A stretch of 64,000 nucleotides of DNA, taken from positions 1,550,001 through 1,614,000 of the forward strand of contig NZ_FUZA01000001.1 of assembly GCF_900167945.1 (NCBI RefSeq), in the 5' to 3' direction. Position numbers and translations under genes: made by a program. Numbering within the stretch: position 1 is the first letter of the stretch; each line of letters starts with the position of its first letter. Shown piece after piece: positions 26,819 to 36,607 of this stretch. Source of the stretch: Dyadobacter psychrophilus. Lineage in GTDB: Bacteria; Bacteroidota; Bacteroidia; Cytophagales; Spirosomataceae. The notes beneath the pieces were generated by a model. It worked only from the letters and a program-made list of their open reading frames with translations. It made no database searches and had not been told where the DNA came from.

Positions 26819-27197
26819 ATTTAAAGCCTATCCGCTCACGTTCCTCACCAATGTGACGGATAATTCCATCGCCAAACCATTGACGGAATTTTAATTTCCA
26901 TTGGTCCAGCTCATTCTGCATTCGCCTGTTTTCGGCCAGCAACCGGGTATTTTCCTGGCGGAGCCACTCCGTTTCCGACATTGTTAATGAGTCGAAACCG
27001 AGCAATTCGGGAAGCGGGACGTCTAATAATTTGCCAATGTTTTCAAGACGTGAAACCGACAATTCGGTCCTGCCTCGTTCCAGATCGCCGTATGCTGTGG
27101 TGGAAAGCCCGAGCATATCAGCCATGTTTTCCTGGGAAAGGCCTTTCTGCAACCGGATCATCCTGATTTTCTCCGATAAGTTAGATGCAACATTCAT
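26817..27197 (-). CDS. XRE-family helix-turn-helix regulator with coiled-coil tail
   Basis: Predicted cytosolic DNA-binding protein of 126 residues. The Cro/CI helix-turn-helix (about 8-66) reads IRMIRLQKGLSQENMADMLGLS...YGDLERGRTELSV. Residues 75-105 (EWLRQENTRLLAENRRMQNE) form a short coiled coil likely to mediate dimerisation. It is convergent with tig and divergent from clpP, separated from clpP by 251 bp, so it may regulate clpP, itself, or neither. No toxin partner is adjacent. The 251-bp gap has no unambiguous TAnnTTTG box. Confidence 0.85.
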   Translation of the reverse strand: MNVASNLSEKIRMIRLQKGLSQENMADMLGLSTTAYGDLERGRTELSVSRLENIGKLLDVPLPELLGFDSLTMSETEWLRQENTRLLAENRRMQNELDQWKLKFRQWFGDGIIRHIGEERERIGFK

Positions 27198-27448
27198 AGC
27201 TAAATCTATTTTAAATGTCGATGGATCAATTTATAATGCAATGTAATCAACACTTTCTTTGCTGGCTCTCGCAATTTTCGATAATTTATCGCTAGAATAA
27301 ACAAGGATTATTCAATGAAATAATCAATTTTGTGAAAACCAAAGAATGAAAGAGCCTGATTATTATCAGAAACTAACATATAGTGCTTTTTGTTCTTTTA
27401 GTTAGTTTGCCCTTTAAATATAAATTCAATTAAAATTTAAGTTTATCG

Positions 27449-28123
27449 ATGAATCACGGAAATGAATTTAGAAAATACGCCGTTCACCATCTTGGAATGA
27501 ATGGCCTTACAGTTGACGGCTACGTAAACCACACAGTTGAAAATATGACGCGCTCGGTTATCGAAGAGCGTCCGATGAACTTCCGTGAAGTAGATGTGTT
27601 CTCACGCCTTATGGCTGACCGCATTATTTTTATGGGAACTGGTGTTGACGACAACATTGCTAACATTATCGTTGCACAGCTTTTGTTCCTCGAATCTGCG
27701 GATGCAAAAAAGGATATCCTGATGTACATTAACAGCCCGGGCGGTTCGGTTTATGCAGGATTAGGCATTTACGATACCATGCAGTATGTGCGTCCTGATG
27801 TTGCCACAGTTTGTACGAGCCTCGCGGCTTCTATGGGTGCGGTGCTTCTTGCAGGCGGTGCGGCTGGTAAAAGATCAGCCCTTCCTCACGCCCGCGTCAT
27901 GATCCACCAGCCATCAGGCGGCGCACAGGGAACATCTGTCGACATTGAAATCACTACGCGCGAAATCGTAAAATTACGTCACGAATTGTATGAAATCCTG
28001 GCCAATCACACGGGACAAACTCCTGAGCAGATTGCGATTGACTCCGACCGCGACAAATGGCTAAAAGCCTTGGAAGCAAAGGAATACGGTTTGATCGATG
28101 AGGTTTTGACAAGAGACAAATAA
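27449..28123 (+). CDS. clpP: ATP-dependent Clp protease proteolytic subunit
   Basis: Serine protease subunit forming the double-heptamer chamber that degrades substrates fed by ClpX or ClpA. The 224 residues include catalytic Ser128 (LAASMGAV), His153 (MIHQP) and Asp202 (DSDRDKW), spaced as in E. coli Clp[18 protein letters not shown] is also typical. The N-terminal ~30 residues before the conserved [14 protein letters not shown] block may be a processed propeptide. A terminator follows, so clpX 253 bp downstream probably has its own promoter. Confidence 0.97.
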   Translation: MNHGNEFRKYAVHHLGMNGLTVDGYVNHTVENMTRSVIEERPMNFREVDVFSRLMADRIIFMGTGVDDNIANIIVAQLLFLESADAKKDILMYINSPGGSVYAGLGIYDTMQYVRPDVATVCTSLAASMGAVLLAGGAAGKRSALPHARVMIHQPSGGAQGTSVDIEITTREIVKLRHELYEILANHTGQTPEQIAIDSDRDKWLKALEAKEYGLIDEVLTRDK

Positions 28124-28144
28124 CGATTAACAGATCCAATTTCA

Positions 28145-28179
28145 ACAGCCTGGACAAACAACTTGTCCGGGCTGTTTTA
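28145..28179 (+). terminator. Terminator after clpP
   Basis: ACAGCCTGGACAA (28145-28157) pairs with TTGTCCGGGCTGT (28163-28175) with one wobble, followed by a T-rich stretch. Confidence 0.85.
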
Positions 28180-28376
28180 TTATATGGCCTATCGGCAATT
28201 TGGTATCCCGGACAAAAAACCGGAAATTTGTAATTGTCACTACATCAACGAATGTTGTGAAGATTGTGAAACAATAATTTCTATCTTCTTGTTAATGTGA
28301 CTTCTGGTTTGTTTGATCCTTTCAGGACTTGCCAGTCGGCAGCAACCCGGCAAATTTTTAAAATATAGCGAAATCA

Positions 28377-29621
28377 ATGGCACAAGTAAGTTGTTCGTTC
28401 TGCGGACGTAAGAAAAACGAAGTAGATTTATTACTTTCCGGAATCGATGCACACATATGTAATCACTGCATTGCGCAGGGACATCAGGTTATAACAGAGG
28501 AGTTGGGTTCCAAAGAAGATAAAAAGGAGAAAAAAACGAAGTTACCCAAGCTTAAACCAATTCCTCCACACGAAATCAAGCATTTTCTTGAACAATATGT
28601 AATCGGTCAGGACGAAGCAAAACGTTCATTGGCGGTTGCAGTTTACAATCATTATAAGCGTCTGAATCAGCCGACTTCCGAAGATGATGTGGTGATCGAA
28701 AAGTCAAACATCATTATGGTGGGCGAAACAGGAACAGGCAAAACCTATCTTGCTAAATCCATCGCACGCATTCTGCAAGTTCCTTTTTGCGTGGCGGATG
28801 CGACGGTTGTGACAGAGGCTGGTTACGTGGGTGAAGATGTGGAAACAATCTTGACAAGATTACTGCAAGCTGCGGATTACAATGTAGAGGCAGCGGAACG
28901 CGGGATTGTATATATTGATGAAATCGACAAAATCGCCCGTAAATCGGATAATCCTTCAATTACACGTGATGTTAGTGGCGAAGGCGTTCAGCAGGCACTT
29001 TTGAAATTACTGGAAGGCTCGTCTGTCAATGTTCCACCGCAAGGAGGACGCAAGCACCCGGATCAGAAAATGATCACTTTGAACACAGAGAACATTCTGT
29101 TCATCTGCGGCGGCGCTTTTGACGGCATTGAAAGACACATTGGAAAGCGCATTAACACGCGTCCGATCGGTTTCTCCGGCGATAACCGCATTATCGAGAT
29201 CTTTGATAAAGGAAATCTGATGCGTTATGTGACTGCCATGGATTTGAAATCATTTGGTTTGATCCCTGAGCTAATCGGCCGCTTGCCCGTTTTGACCCAT
29301 TTAAATCCATTGGACCGCGAAACATTGCGCCGGATTTTAACAGAACCGAAAAACGCTTTGGTAAAACAATATTCCAAACTCTTCTCAATGGAAGGGATAA
29401 CCCTTCATTTTGAAGACGAAGTGCTGGATTTCATTGTGGATCAGGCAATGACTTACAAGCTAGGGGCACGTGGCTTGCGTGCAATATGCGAGTCCATCAT
29501 GACAGATGCCATGTTTGATTTGCCATCCCAAAAAGACGTCAAGGAATTCACGCTTTCGCTGGACTACGCAAAAGACAAGTTTGAGAAATCTTCCATGTCT
29601 TTACTACGCTCAGTGGCTTAA
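28377..29621 (+). CDS. clpX: ATP-dependent Clp protease ATP-binding subunit ClpX
   Basis: AAA+ unfoldase that delivers substrates to ClpP, 414 residues. The N-terminal zinc-binding domain has Cys6, Cys9, Cys28 and Cys31. Walker A is GETGTGKT, Walker [11 protein letters not shown], and the pore loop region includes [21 protein letters not shown] is the sensor 2 region. Start ATG at 28377. A terminator at 29642-29680 closes the unit. Confidence 0.98.
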   Translation: MAQVSCSFCGRKKNEVDLLLSGIDAHICNHCIAQGHQVITEELGSKEDKKEKKTKLPKLKPIPPHEIKHFLEQYVIGQDEAKRSLAVAVYNHYKRLNQPTSEDDVVIEKSNIIMVGETGTGKTYLAKSIARILQVPFCVADATVVTEAGYVGEDVETILTRLLQAADYNVEAAERGIVYIDEIDKIARKSDNPSITRDVSGEGVQQALLKLLEGSSVNVPPQGGRKHPDQKMITLNTENILFICGGAFDGIERHIGKRINTRPIGFSGDNRIIEIFDKGNLMRYVTAMDLKSFGLIPELIGRLPVLTHLNPLDRETLRRILTEPKNALVKQYSKLFSMEGITLHFEDEVLDFIVDQAMTYKLGARGLRAICESIMTDAMFDLPSQKDVKEFTLSLDYAKDKFEKSSMSLLRSVA

Positions 29622-29641
29622 AAAAGCGATTAACTGCATTT

Positions 29642-29680
29642 AAAACGCCCTGCTTTCCTCATCGGAATTCAGGGCGTTTT
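29642..29680. terminator. Terminator after clpX
   Basis: AAAACGCCCTG and CAGGGCGTTTT form a perfect 11-bp stem with a 17-nt loop, with the T run inside and after the right arm. Confidence 0.85.
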
Positions 29681-29727
29681 ACTTTTTATGGCAATAGTCC
29701 TATTTTGCATCAAAATTGATTCGAAAA

Positions 29728-30504
29728 ATGGAAAATTGGTTAGCAAACAAGTCTATTGTAATTATTGGAGGAACGACTGGGCTGGGCTTCTCTGCTGCCA
29801 AGGCTTTTGTAAGAAATGGGGCAAATGTGGTTGTAGTCGGCCGAAACCCTGAGAACTGCCTCGTGGCTGAGCTTCATCTGGGCAATACAGCCCGAGCGAA
29901 ACAAGGAGACGCCACACATCCGCAAACTGCATTGGATGCCATTCAGCTTTGTATTCGCGAATTTGGAAGTTTTGACGGACTATACCATGTGGCCGGCGGA
30001 AGCGGCGAAAAATTCGGGGACGGCCCTTTGCACGAACTATCCCTGGAAGGCTGGAATAAGACACTCGATCTTAATTTAACATCCTTAATGCTCTCAAACC
30101 AGGCTGCTATCCGCACATTTATGGGCATGAACAAAGGCGGCAGCATATTGAATATGAGTTCAGTGCTTGCGCATGCACCCGCCGCGCAGCATTTTGCCAA
30201 TCACGCATATGCGACCGCCAAATCAGCAGTGATCGGTTTTTCCAAATCCATCGCAGCTTCCTATGCTTCCAAAAATATCCGCGTGAATGTTTTAACGCCC
30301 GGTATTATCGAGGGCTTGGAAAACAGCACGGAGGCTTCCGACAAATTTATCAAAAGCAAACAACCACTCGATGGCGGCCGTTATGGCTTACCCAATGATC
30401 TGGACGGCATTTCGGTCTATTTTATGTCTGATTACGCGCGATTTACAACCGGGCAGATTTTCACAGTGGACGGAGGCTGGGAGATTACCGACGGGCAATA
30501 TTAG
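29728..30504 (+). CDS. Short-chain dehydrogenase/reductase
   Basis: NAD(P)-dependent oxidoreductase of 258 residues from the ATG at 29728; the TTG at 29716 is an alternative start. The cofactor motif GGTTGLG replaces the usual TGxxxGIG and is followed by an Arg in VVVGRN that suggests NADP preference. The active site has Ser in NMSSVLA and Tyr-x3-Lys in YATAKSA. The C-terminus TTGQIFTVDGGW is typical of classical SDRs. Substrate is unknown. It follows the clpX terminator and precedes pfkB on the same strand with a 134-bp gap. Confidence 0.88.
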   Translation: MENWLANKSIVIIGGTTGLGFSAAKAFVRNGANVVVVGRNPENCLVAELHLGNTARAKQGDATHPQTALDAIQLCIREFGSFDGLYHVAGGSGEKFGDGPLHELSLEGWNKTLDLNLTSLMLSNQAAIRTFMGMNKGGSILNMSSVLAHAPAAQHFANHAYATAKSAVIGFSKSIAASYASKNIRVNVLTPGIIEGLENSTEASDKFIKSKQPLDGGRYGLPNDLDGISVYFMSDYARFTTGQIFTVDGGWEITDGQY

Positions 30505-30638
30505 TTAAGAGGAAGCCATTGTTTTGTGAAGAAATTGAGTCGGCTGCACCAGACATCACTTTTTTTCTTTTATTCGCGTAAATTCGTTCAATAAGTCAAA
30601 TAAGCTTATTGGTTTTTAACTCACGCAATACAAATTAT

Positions 30639-31598
30639 ATGGCAACCGGCCCCATTGTAACGCTTACAATCAATCCTGCCCTTGATAAGAGTTCAAATGT
30701 TTCACGCATTGTACCCGACAATAAATTGCGCTGTGATGCCCCGAACTTTGAAGCAGGCGGCGGCGGCATTAATGTTGCCAAAGCCGTGCACAGATTGGGT
30801 GGAAATCCCATAGCCATATTTACAATAGGCGGCCCCACGGGTCAGCGTTTGCATAAATTGGTTAAGGCTGAGGGCGTTGAGACAATGGTGATAGAGACCA
30901 AGCAATGGACAAGGGAAAATTTCCACGTGCTGGAAACGAGCACCGGATTCCAATATCGCTTCGGGATGCCTGGAACCGAAATGATGCCCACGGAAGTAAG
31001 ATCTATTCTGGAAACATTGGAAGAGTTGGATCCAAAACCCTCATACATTATCGCGAGTGGAAGCTTACCGCCGGGAGTTCCCATAGATTTTTACGGACAA
31101 ATTGCCAAGATCGCAAACCAGCAAGGTGCCAAATTCATTGCGGACACATCCGGTGACGCACTTCGCTATGCGACAGAAGCAGGAATTTATTTATTAAAAC
31201 CAAACATTGACGAGCTAAGCGAGCTGGTGGGGGTTGAAAAACTGGAACTGGATGAAGTGGACGACGCAGCAAGAGCATTAATCATTCGCGGACAATGCGA
31301 AATTGTGGTCGTTTCCATGGGCGCAATGGGTGCAATGCTGGTCACCGAAGATCAGGTTGAACATATTCCGGCTCCGCCAGTTGAACCGAAAAGCACGGTT
31401 GGTGCCGGTGATAGCATGCTCGCCGGCATTATATGGACATTATCTCAGGGAAAATCTGTGCGCGAAGCGGTAAGAATGGGCGTTGCCTGCGGAACTGCCG
31501 CTACGATGAACTCTGGCAGCGAATTGTTTAAGATGCAGGACGTGAACCGCCTTCTGGATTGGCTCAACCGTTACGGCAAACGCTATTCCGCGAGCTGA
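30639..31598 (+). CDS. pfkB: PfkB-type 6-phosphofructokinase
   Basis: Sugar kinase of the ribokinase superfamily, 319 residues from the ATG at 30639 (an in-frame TTG at 30609 is upstream). The N-terminal TLTINPALD, KLRCDAPNFEAGGGGINVAKA and LGGNPIAIFTIGG closely follow E. coli PfkB from memory. The ATP/anion-hole signature STVGAGDSMLAGI contains the catalytic Asp. It should phosphorylate fructose 6-phosphate; tagatose-6-phosphate or fructose-1-phosphate kinase activity is the alternative in this family. Confidence 0.82.
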   Translation: MATGPIVTLTINPALDKSSNVSRIVPDNKLRCDAPNFEAGGGGINVAKAVHRLGGNPIAIFTIGGPTGQRLHKLVKAEGVETMVIETKQWTRENFHVLETSTGFQYRFGMPGTEMMPTEVRSILETLEELDPKPSYIIASGSLPPGVPIDFYGQIAKIANQQGAKFIADTSGDALRYATEAGIYLLKPNIDELSELVGVEKLELDEVDDAARALIIRGQCEIVVVSMGAMGAMLVTEDQVEHIPAPPVEPKSTVGAGDSMLAGIIWTLSQGKSVREAVRMGVACGTAATMNSGSELFKMQDVNRLLDWLNRYGKRYSAS

Positions 31599-31668
31599 TT
31601 CTTTTAATGTCAAAAGGTAAAATAGTAAGAATTTATTGGAACCGCCTTTTGCTTAGAAAACATTAGTT

Positions 31669-32730
31669 ATGCCTGAACAACACACCCGCCGCGATTTTGC
31701 AAAACTAACAGCGCTTACTGCTGCTGCGATTACATTCAAGCCATTTTACATTCTTCATGCGAAGCCAAAAGTGGATGGCGAAGTGATCGGCCATGGATCT
31801 TATAAATATAAGGTCCATCAGGGTTGGGGAAATCTGGATGCTTCGAAATTTCCTGTCAATAACTGCCACGAAATGGTGCAGGACAGTAAAGGCAGGCTGA
31901 TCATGGTCGGTGATGAAATCAAAAATAATATTCTCATTTACGATAGATCCGGCAAATTGCTGGAAACCTGGGGACACGAATTTCCAGGCGGGCACGGTCT
32001 GACGCTTTGGAATGCTAATGGTGAGGAATTCCTTTTTATTAGTGATCCGAACATTGGCAAGGTTTTCAAAACAGATTTAAAAGGTAAAATTTTGCTCACC
32101 ATCGAGCACCCTTCAAAAGTAGGCGCATACAAGGAAGCCGATCCGTTTAAGCCAACAGAAACGGCAATTGGACCGGACGGAACAATCTACGTTGCAGACG
32201 GCTACGGTTCTCAGTGGATTTTGCGATACAACCAAAAAGGAGAATTTATCGACAAATTCGGTGGTTCGGGAGATGGCGATGCCCAGTTTTCAACAGCACA
32301 CGGCATAGCGATCGATTACCGCGATAAGGCAAATCCAATATTGCTGGTAACCTCGCGCGCACACAACGCCTTCAAGAAATTTACATTAGACGGGAAATAT
32401 ATCAGCACATTGTTCTTGCCGGGTGCATTTGTTTGTCGCCCTGTGTTCCATGGCGATACGCTGTTTGCAGGCGTTTGCTGGTCAAGATTGCGCTATTTGA
32501 ACCAGACGCCCAACTCAGGTTTTGTAACCATTATTGATAAAAACAACAAGGTCATCTCAAATCCCGGAGGAACGGCGCCAGTTTATCAAAAGGGTGAATT
32601 GCAGTTAATGTTGCAGGAAAAACCAATTTTCATGCATTGTCACGATGTCTGCGTTGACAATGATGAAAACATTTACGTGTGTCAGTGGAATGCCAAAAAG
32701 ACGTATCCTGTAAAATTAGAAAGAGTTTAA
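31669..32730 (+). CDS. Exported NHL/6-bladed beta-propeller protein
   Basis: Protein of 353 residues with a twin-arginine-like export signal (HTRRDFAKLTALTAAAI) followed by repeated beta-propeller blades. Examples are DSKGRLIMVGDE, ATAIGPDGTIYVADGYG-like segments (TAIGPDGTIYVADGYGSQW) and VDNDENIYVCQWNA. NHL-type proteins bind ligands or act as lyase/peroxidase-like scaffolds. Tat export suggests folding in the cytoplasm. No catalytic motif is evident. Probably its own unit, 70 bp after pfkB. Confidence 0.75.
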   Translation: MPEQHTRRDFAKLTALTAAAITFKPFYILHAKPKVDGEVIGHGSYKYKVHQGWGNLDASKFPVNNCHEMVQDSKGRLIMVGDEIKNNILIYDRSGKLLETWGHEFPGGHGLTLWNANGEEFLFISDPNIGKVFKTDLKGKILLTIEHPSKVGAYKEADPFKPTETAIGPDGTIYVADGYGSQWILRYNQKGEFIDKFGGSGDGDAQFSTAHGIAIDYRDKANPILLVTSRAHNAFKKFTLDGKYISTLFLPGAFVCRPVFHGDTLFAGVCWSRLRYLNQTPNSGFVTIIDKNNKVISNPGGTAPVYQKGELQLMLQEKPIFMHCHDVCVDNDENIYVCQWNAKKTYPVKLERV

Positions 32731-32759
32731 TTCCAACAATCGGGCTGATTTGCTCAGCA

Positions 32760-33530
32760 TTAGCGGATCAGCCTGATTGTAATGCCATTAATGATCATTG
32801 TGCCAACGGTCAAAATCCCGTAAGCCGCGCCGATTGACATTTGAGGCACAAGCATAGCAACCCCTACGAGAAAAGCTACAAAACCATATCCCGCCAAAAG
32901 CAAACCGTAAAGAATCCGCACCGCTGCGTCGGATCCCTGCTGCGAATGCGTGAAAACAGCCAATGTTGAGGTCATAATGGGAAAAGGCGTCAATATGCCG
33001 CTCCAAGTCGGGCCGAGATAATCGGCTGCCTGCGTTAGCAGCACCACGAAAAACGTCGCAACAAGCATTCGCAAAGGAATGTCATAAACAGGCTGTTTCC
33101 TGAACTCACCTTTTCCTTTTGGTTTTGGGAAAAAATATAAAACTGCCGTTAACACGACGAGATTCAGCAAAACTGCGGAAACCAGCGAAATAGTGTTACC
33201 CAGAGACAAAACCGCAACGATAAAAAAGACCACATAACTGATCAGAACGGTTGGTAACCAGGAAAGTCGGGATGATACAATGGAGTAGACCAATGCAAAA
33301 AGCATTGTTCCAACGGAGCCCAGCAAAGCTGATGTAATAGTTGACGCTGCGAACAAGGGTCCGTGCTCCAATGCAATAAAAAAAGAGATTGGCCCTGCAA
33401 CCCAGGGAAACCCACCAATCCAGCCGCCCAGGCCCTCTCCCCATTTTCTGACAGCAAGTGTTACCCCGGCGATGAGCGGAGGCATAAGCAGAATTTTGGC
33501 AAGAAGCAGATCAGACAAAGCAGCAGGCAT
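32760..33530 (-). CDS. Integral membrane protein of unknown function, apparent internal duplication
   Basis: 256 residues, almost entirely hydrophobic with about eight membrane helices. I do not recognise a named family with confidence. Two segments look related: WIGGFPWVAGPISFFIAL (about residues 37-54) and WSGILTPFPIMTSTLAVF (about 180-197), each a glycine-then-proline hairpin between helices at similar places in the two halves. This suggests a duplicated 4-helix unit with inverted or parallel topology, as in small DUF3147-like transporters. Divergent from the TonB receptor gene. Confidence 0.6.
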   Translation of the reverse strand: MPAALSDLLLAKILLMPPLIAGVTLAVRKWGEGLGGWIGGFPWVAGPISFFIALEHGPLFAASTITSALLGSVGTMLFALVYSIVSSRLSWLPTVLISYVVFFIVAVLSLGNTISLVSAVLLNLVVLTAVLYFFPKPKGKGEFRKQPVYDIPLRMLVATFFVVLLTQAADYLGPTWSGILTPFPIMTSTLAVFTHSQQGSDAAVRILYGLLLAGYGFVAFLVGVAMLVPQMSIGAAYGILTVGTMIINGITIRLIR

Positions 33531-33602
33531 AAAATGTGATCACAAATTTACATTTCAGCCATTAAATCGCTGTTAAAATCAGAAAATTGTTCACTCTTTT
33601 AT

Positions 33603-33633
33603 TTGCAACACAGTTGCAGATAATATATTTTTG
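33603..33633 (+). promoter_or_regulatory. Probable metal-repressor operator and promoter of the TonB receptor gene
   Basis: TTGCAACACAGTTGCAG (33603-33619) is an inverted repeat of TTGCAAC. A -7 box TATTTTTG (33626-33633) follows and runs into TTTTTGCAACATT. The same combination precedes the MerC-like gene at 37181-37229. A further inverted repeat GTAACA...TGTTAC lies at 33641-33658. Matching operators next to a Fur-family gene suggest metal-dependent repression. Confidence 0.6.
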
Positions 33634-33692
33634 CAACATTGTAACACGTTAATGTTACGCAAACCTCTATTATCGGGCATATCGTGCTGACA

Positions 33693-36014
33693 ATGAACCG
33701 GATTGTTTTCAGTTTTTTCTTTGTAATTACTTCCCTTATCGCGCGTGCCCAAACCTCGGATTGTGCTTGTTTTGTAAAGGGAGTGGTGAAAGATCAGCAC
33801 ACCGGACAGCCCATTGTTGGCGCAACTGTTTTGATCGTTGGTCAGAATAGTGGTGTTTTTACAGACGAAAACGGGCGTTACGAGTTGCGCAATCTTTGCC
33901 CCGGCGCTTATACATTGGAATGCAGGATCATCGGCTACAATCCTTTCCGCGAAAAACTGGACTTGACGGCGGGCCACGAAGAGAACTTTAACCTGCTGGA
34001 ACAGGAAGTGCATTTAAAAGATGTAGAAATAACGGCGCACAGGACCGATGCGCCCAGTTCCCAGCCGCTATCAACCATTAGCGGAAGCGATCTTGAAAAA
34101 ACACGTGGGCAAAATCTGGCAGAAAGTTTAAAAGGATTTACCGGCGTTACTTCGTTGCAAACCGGCTCATCAATCTCAAAACCCGTCATTCACGGTCTGC
34201 ACAGCAACAGAATTCTCATTATGAACAATGGTGTGAGGCAGGAAGGCCAGCAATGGGGCTCTGAGCACGCACCCGAAATTGACCCTTTTATCGCAACGCG
34301 ATTGTCTGTGGTGAAAGGCGCGGCTGGCGTGCGATATGGTTCGGATGCTATCGGCGGCGTAATCCTCGTGGAGCCGGAGGAGCTTCCGTTTGATAAATCA
34401 TTGAGTGGTGAACTTAACGCGGTGGGTTTTACAAATGGCAGGCAAGGCGTTTTGTCCGGCACATTGCAAGGCGGCATTAAGGGTTTCAAAGGTTTTGGAT
34501 GGAGGGCGCAGGGAACGATCAAAAGAGGCGGAAATATAAGGACACCCAACTATTTCCTGGATAATACGGGCATTAGCGAGAAAAACTTTTCACTCGCTGC
34601 GGGCTATCGAAAGAAAGGATTGGGTATTGATGTGTTTTACAGCCGTTTTGACACTAAAATCGGCATATTTTCCGGATCTCACATTGGCAGTGTCACGGAT
34701 TTGCTGAGCGTGATCGAAAATGGGGAGCCGTTCGTAAAGTCGGGGTTCAGTTATAACATTGGTCGGCCAAATCAGAATGTAAGTCATGAGCTTATTAAGG
34801 CTGAAACACATTATCATTTTCAAAATGGCAACCGCTTTCAATGGACCATTGCGCGGCAGTTAAATGACCGGAACGAATTTGATTTACACCGGCCCAGAAA
34901 TGATTCCATAGCGGCCCTGAACCATCCTGAACTGACTTTTAAACTCACAACATTGACTAACGATGTGATCTGGGATCATAAGCCAATAGCCGGAAAATTG
35001 GCCGGTCAGCTGGGGATCAGTACATTATACCAATATAACCTGATGGACGGACGGCCGCTGATCCCAAACTTTAACCAGTTTAACATTGGATTTTTCTGGA
35101 TGGAGCGCTATGTGAAGAATGGTTGGGAACTGGAAGCGGGCATGCGTTACGACTATCGAACATTAACCTCGTTCAGGATCGTGAACCGCGAAAAAGTGTC
35201 ACAGGACTTCAAATTTTCCAACTTCTCGGGAACATTAGGGGCGACCAGAAATTTTAGCGAAAAATTTTCAGCAAGACTGAATTTCGGAACGGCCTGGCGC
35301 GCGCCTAATGTGAGTGAGTTATTCAGCGACGGCGTGCATCACGGCGCTGCGGCTTTTGAAAAGGGTGATGCAACATTACAACCCGAAAAGGCGCTTAACA
35401 CCATTGCGAGCATCAAATATGCCGGTCCGAAGTTTACAGCGGAATTGGGTGGTTACTATAACATTATCTCAGATTTTATTTATCTCAAACCACAATCAGA
35501 GCCTATTTTGACTGTCCGTGGTGCATTTCCATATTTCAAATACACACAAACAGACGCGACATTCAAGGGAATTGATCTTTCGGCAAGCTGGGAAATTGTA
35601 AAATACACGACGATTTCGAGCAAGCTGAGTTATCTGCGCGTTTATGACCAACGCAATAATAATTATCTGGTAATGATCCCTTCCAACCGGATCGACAATC
35701 AGATAAAATATGAATTGCCCGAGGATGCAAAGTGGCACAAAGCCTATTTTTCAATTGGCAATCTGTTTGTCGCGCAGCAAAAGCGTGTGCCACCTGCAAG
35801 CGATTTTATGGCGCCGCCCAAGGCATATTCGCTATGGAATGTACAGACTGGGACAACATTCAATCTTTCCGAAAAACAACAGCTGGAAGTGGGCATTGCT
35901 GTACAAAACCTCTTCAATGTTGCCTATCGCGATTATCTGAACCGCTTCCGCTATTATGCCGATGACATGGGGCGTAATGTTTCGCTGCGCCTGAAATGGA
36001 AATTCGGCGCTTAA
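33693..36014 (+). CDS. TonB-dependent outer-membrane receptor, probable metal uptake
   Basis: 773 residues from the ATG at 33693 (a GTG at 33684 is also in frame). Signal peptide MNRIVFSFFFVITSLIARAQ, then a carboxypeptidase-regulatory-like beta-sandwich (GVVKDQHTGQPIVGATV, DENGRYELRNLCPGAYTL), a plug (LAESLKGFTGVTSLQTGSSISKP form) and a 22-strand barrel ending VSLRLKWKFGA. The receptor takes up a ligand through the outer membrane with TonB energy. Neighbouring lipoprotein, Fur-family regulator and MerC-like genes plus the shared operator point to a metal, zinc being the best guess. Confidence 0.88.
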   Translation: MNRIVFSFFFVITSLIARAQTSDCACFVKGVVKDQHTGQPIVGATVLIVGQNSGVFTDENGRYELRNLCPGAYTLECRIIGYNPFREKLDLTAGHEENFNLLEQEVHLKDVEITAHRTDAPSSQPLSTISGSDLEKTRGQNLAESLKGFTGVTSLQTGSSISKPVIHGLHSNRILIMNNGVRQEGQQWGSEHAPEIDPFIATRLSVVKGAAGVRYGSDAIGGVILVEPEELPFDKSLSGELNAVGFTNGRQGVLSGTLQGGIKGFKGFGWRAQGTIKRGGNIRTPNYFLDNTGISEKNFSLAAGYRKKGLGIDVFYSRFDTKIGIFSGSHIGSVTDLLSVIENGEPFVKSGFSYNIGRPNQNVSHELIKAETHYHFQNGNRFQWTIARQLNDRNEFDLHRPRNDSIAALNHPELTFKLTTLTNDVIWDHKPIAGKLAGQLGISTLYQYNLMDGRPLIPNFNQFNIGFFWMERYVKNGWELEAGMRYDYRTLTSFRIVNREKVSQDFKFSNFSGTLGATRNFSEKFSARLNFGTAWRAPNVSELFSDGVHHGAAAFEKGDATLQPEKALNTIASIKYAGPKFTAELGGYYNIISDFIYLKPQSEPILTVRGAFPYFKYTQTDATFKGIDLSASWEIVKYTTISSKLSYLRVYDQRNNNYLVMIPSNRIDNQIKYELPEDAKWHKAYFSIGNLFVAQQKRVPPASDFMAPPKAYSLWNVQTGTTFNLSEKQQLEVGIAVQNLFNVAYRDYLNRFRYYADDMGRNVSLRLKWKFGA

Positions 36015-36050
36015 AATGATTTTTTACTCAATTACATAAATCCGTTAAAT

Positions 36051-36605
36051 ATGAAAATGACCCGCAAAATCACCTGGATGATACTTTTGGCTGCGGCAAT
36101 GTCTTTTACTCAATGCAAGGATGCCGGAGATGATGTTCAAATCGATGACGAAAACGAATTGATCACTTCTGTTACCTTGAAGTTTACTGAGGAAGGCACG
36201 ACGAACACAACATCATTTTCCTATAAGGATGCTGACGGAGATGGGGGAAATGCGCCTACGCAGTTTGATACGGTCGCTTTGAAACCCAACAAGACCTACA
36301 CATTGGCAATTGAATTGCTCGACGAAAGCAAAACACCGGCGAGCAACATTACGGAAGAAGTTGCGGAAGAGTCGGATGAGCATTTATTTGTTTACACGCC
36401 TACCCCATCCACATTGCTAACTTACACGTATGGCGATAAGGATGCGAATAATTACGGGATCGGATTGACCGGAAAAGCGGTGACCACAACTGCGGGAACG
36501 GGAAAATTAAAGGTTCAGCTGCGTCATCAGCCTGGCAGCAAAAACGGCACGCCAAGTCCTGGCAGCGACGACGTAAATCTGGAATTTAACCTGAAAGTGC
36601 AGTAA
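36051..36605 (+). CDS. Lipoprotein in the TonB-receptor operon
   Basis: 184-residue protein with an N-terminal signal and a likely lipobox (AMSFTQC, Cys near residue 23), so predicted to be lipid-anchored. The mature part is acidic and rich in beta strand (LITSVTLKFTEEG..., YGIGLTGKAVTT). No catalytic motif is visible. It starts 36 nt after the receptor gene. Similar small lipoproteins commonly follow metal receptors in this phylum, so a substrate-capture or periplasmic chaperone role is plausible but unproven. Confidence 0.72.
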   Translation: MKMTRKITWMILLAAAMSFTQCKDAGDDVQIDDENELITSVTLKFTEEGTTNTTSFSYKDADGDGGNAPTQFDTVALKPNKTYTLAIELLDESKTPASNITEEVAEESDEHLFVYTPTPSTLLTYTYGDKDANNYGIGLTGKAVTTTAGTGKLKVQLRHQPGSKNGTPSPGSDDVNLEFNLKVQ

Positions 36606-36607
36606 GA

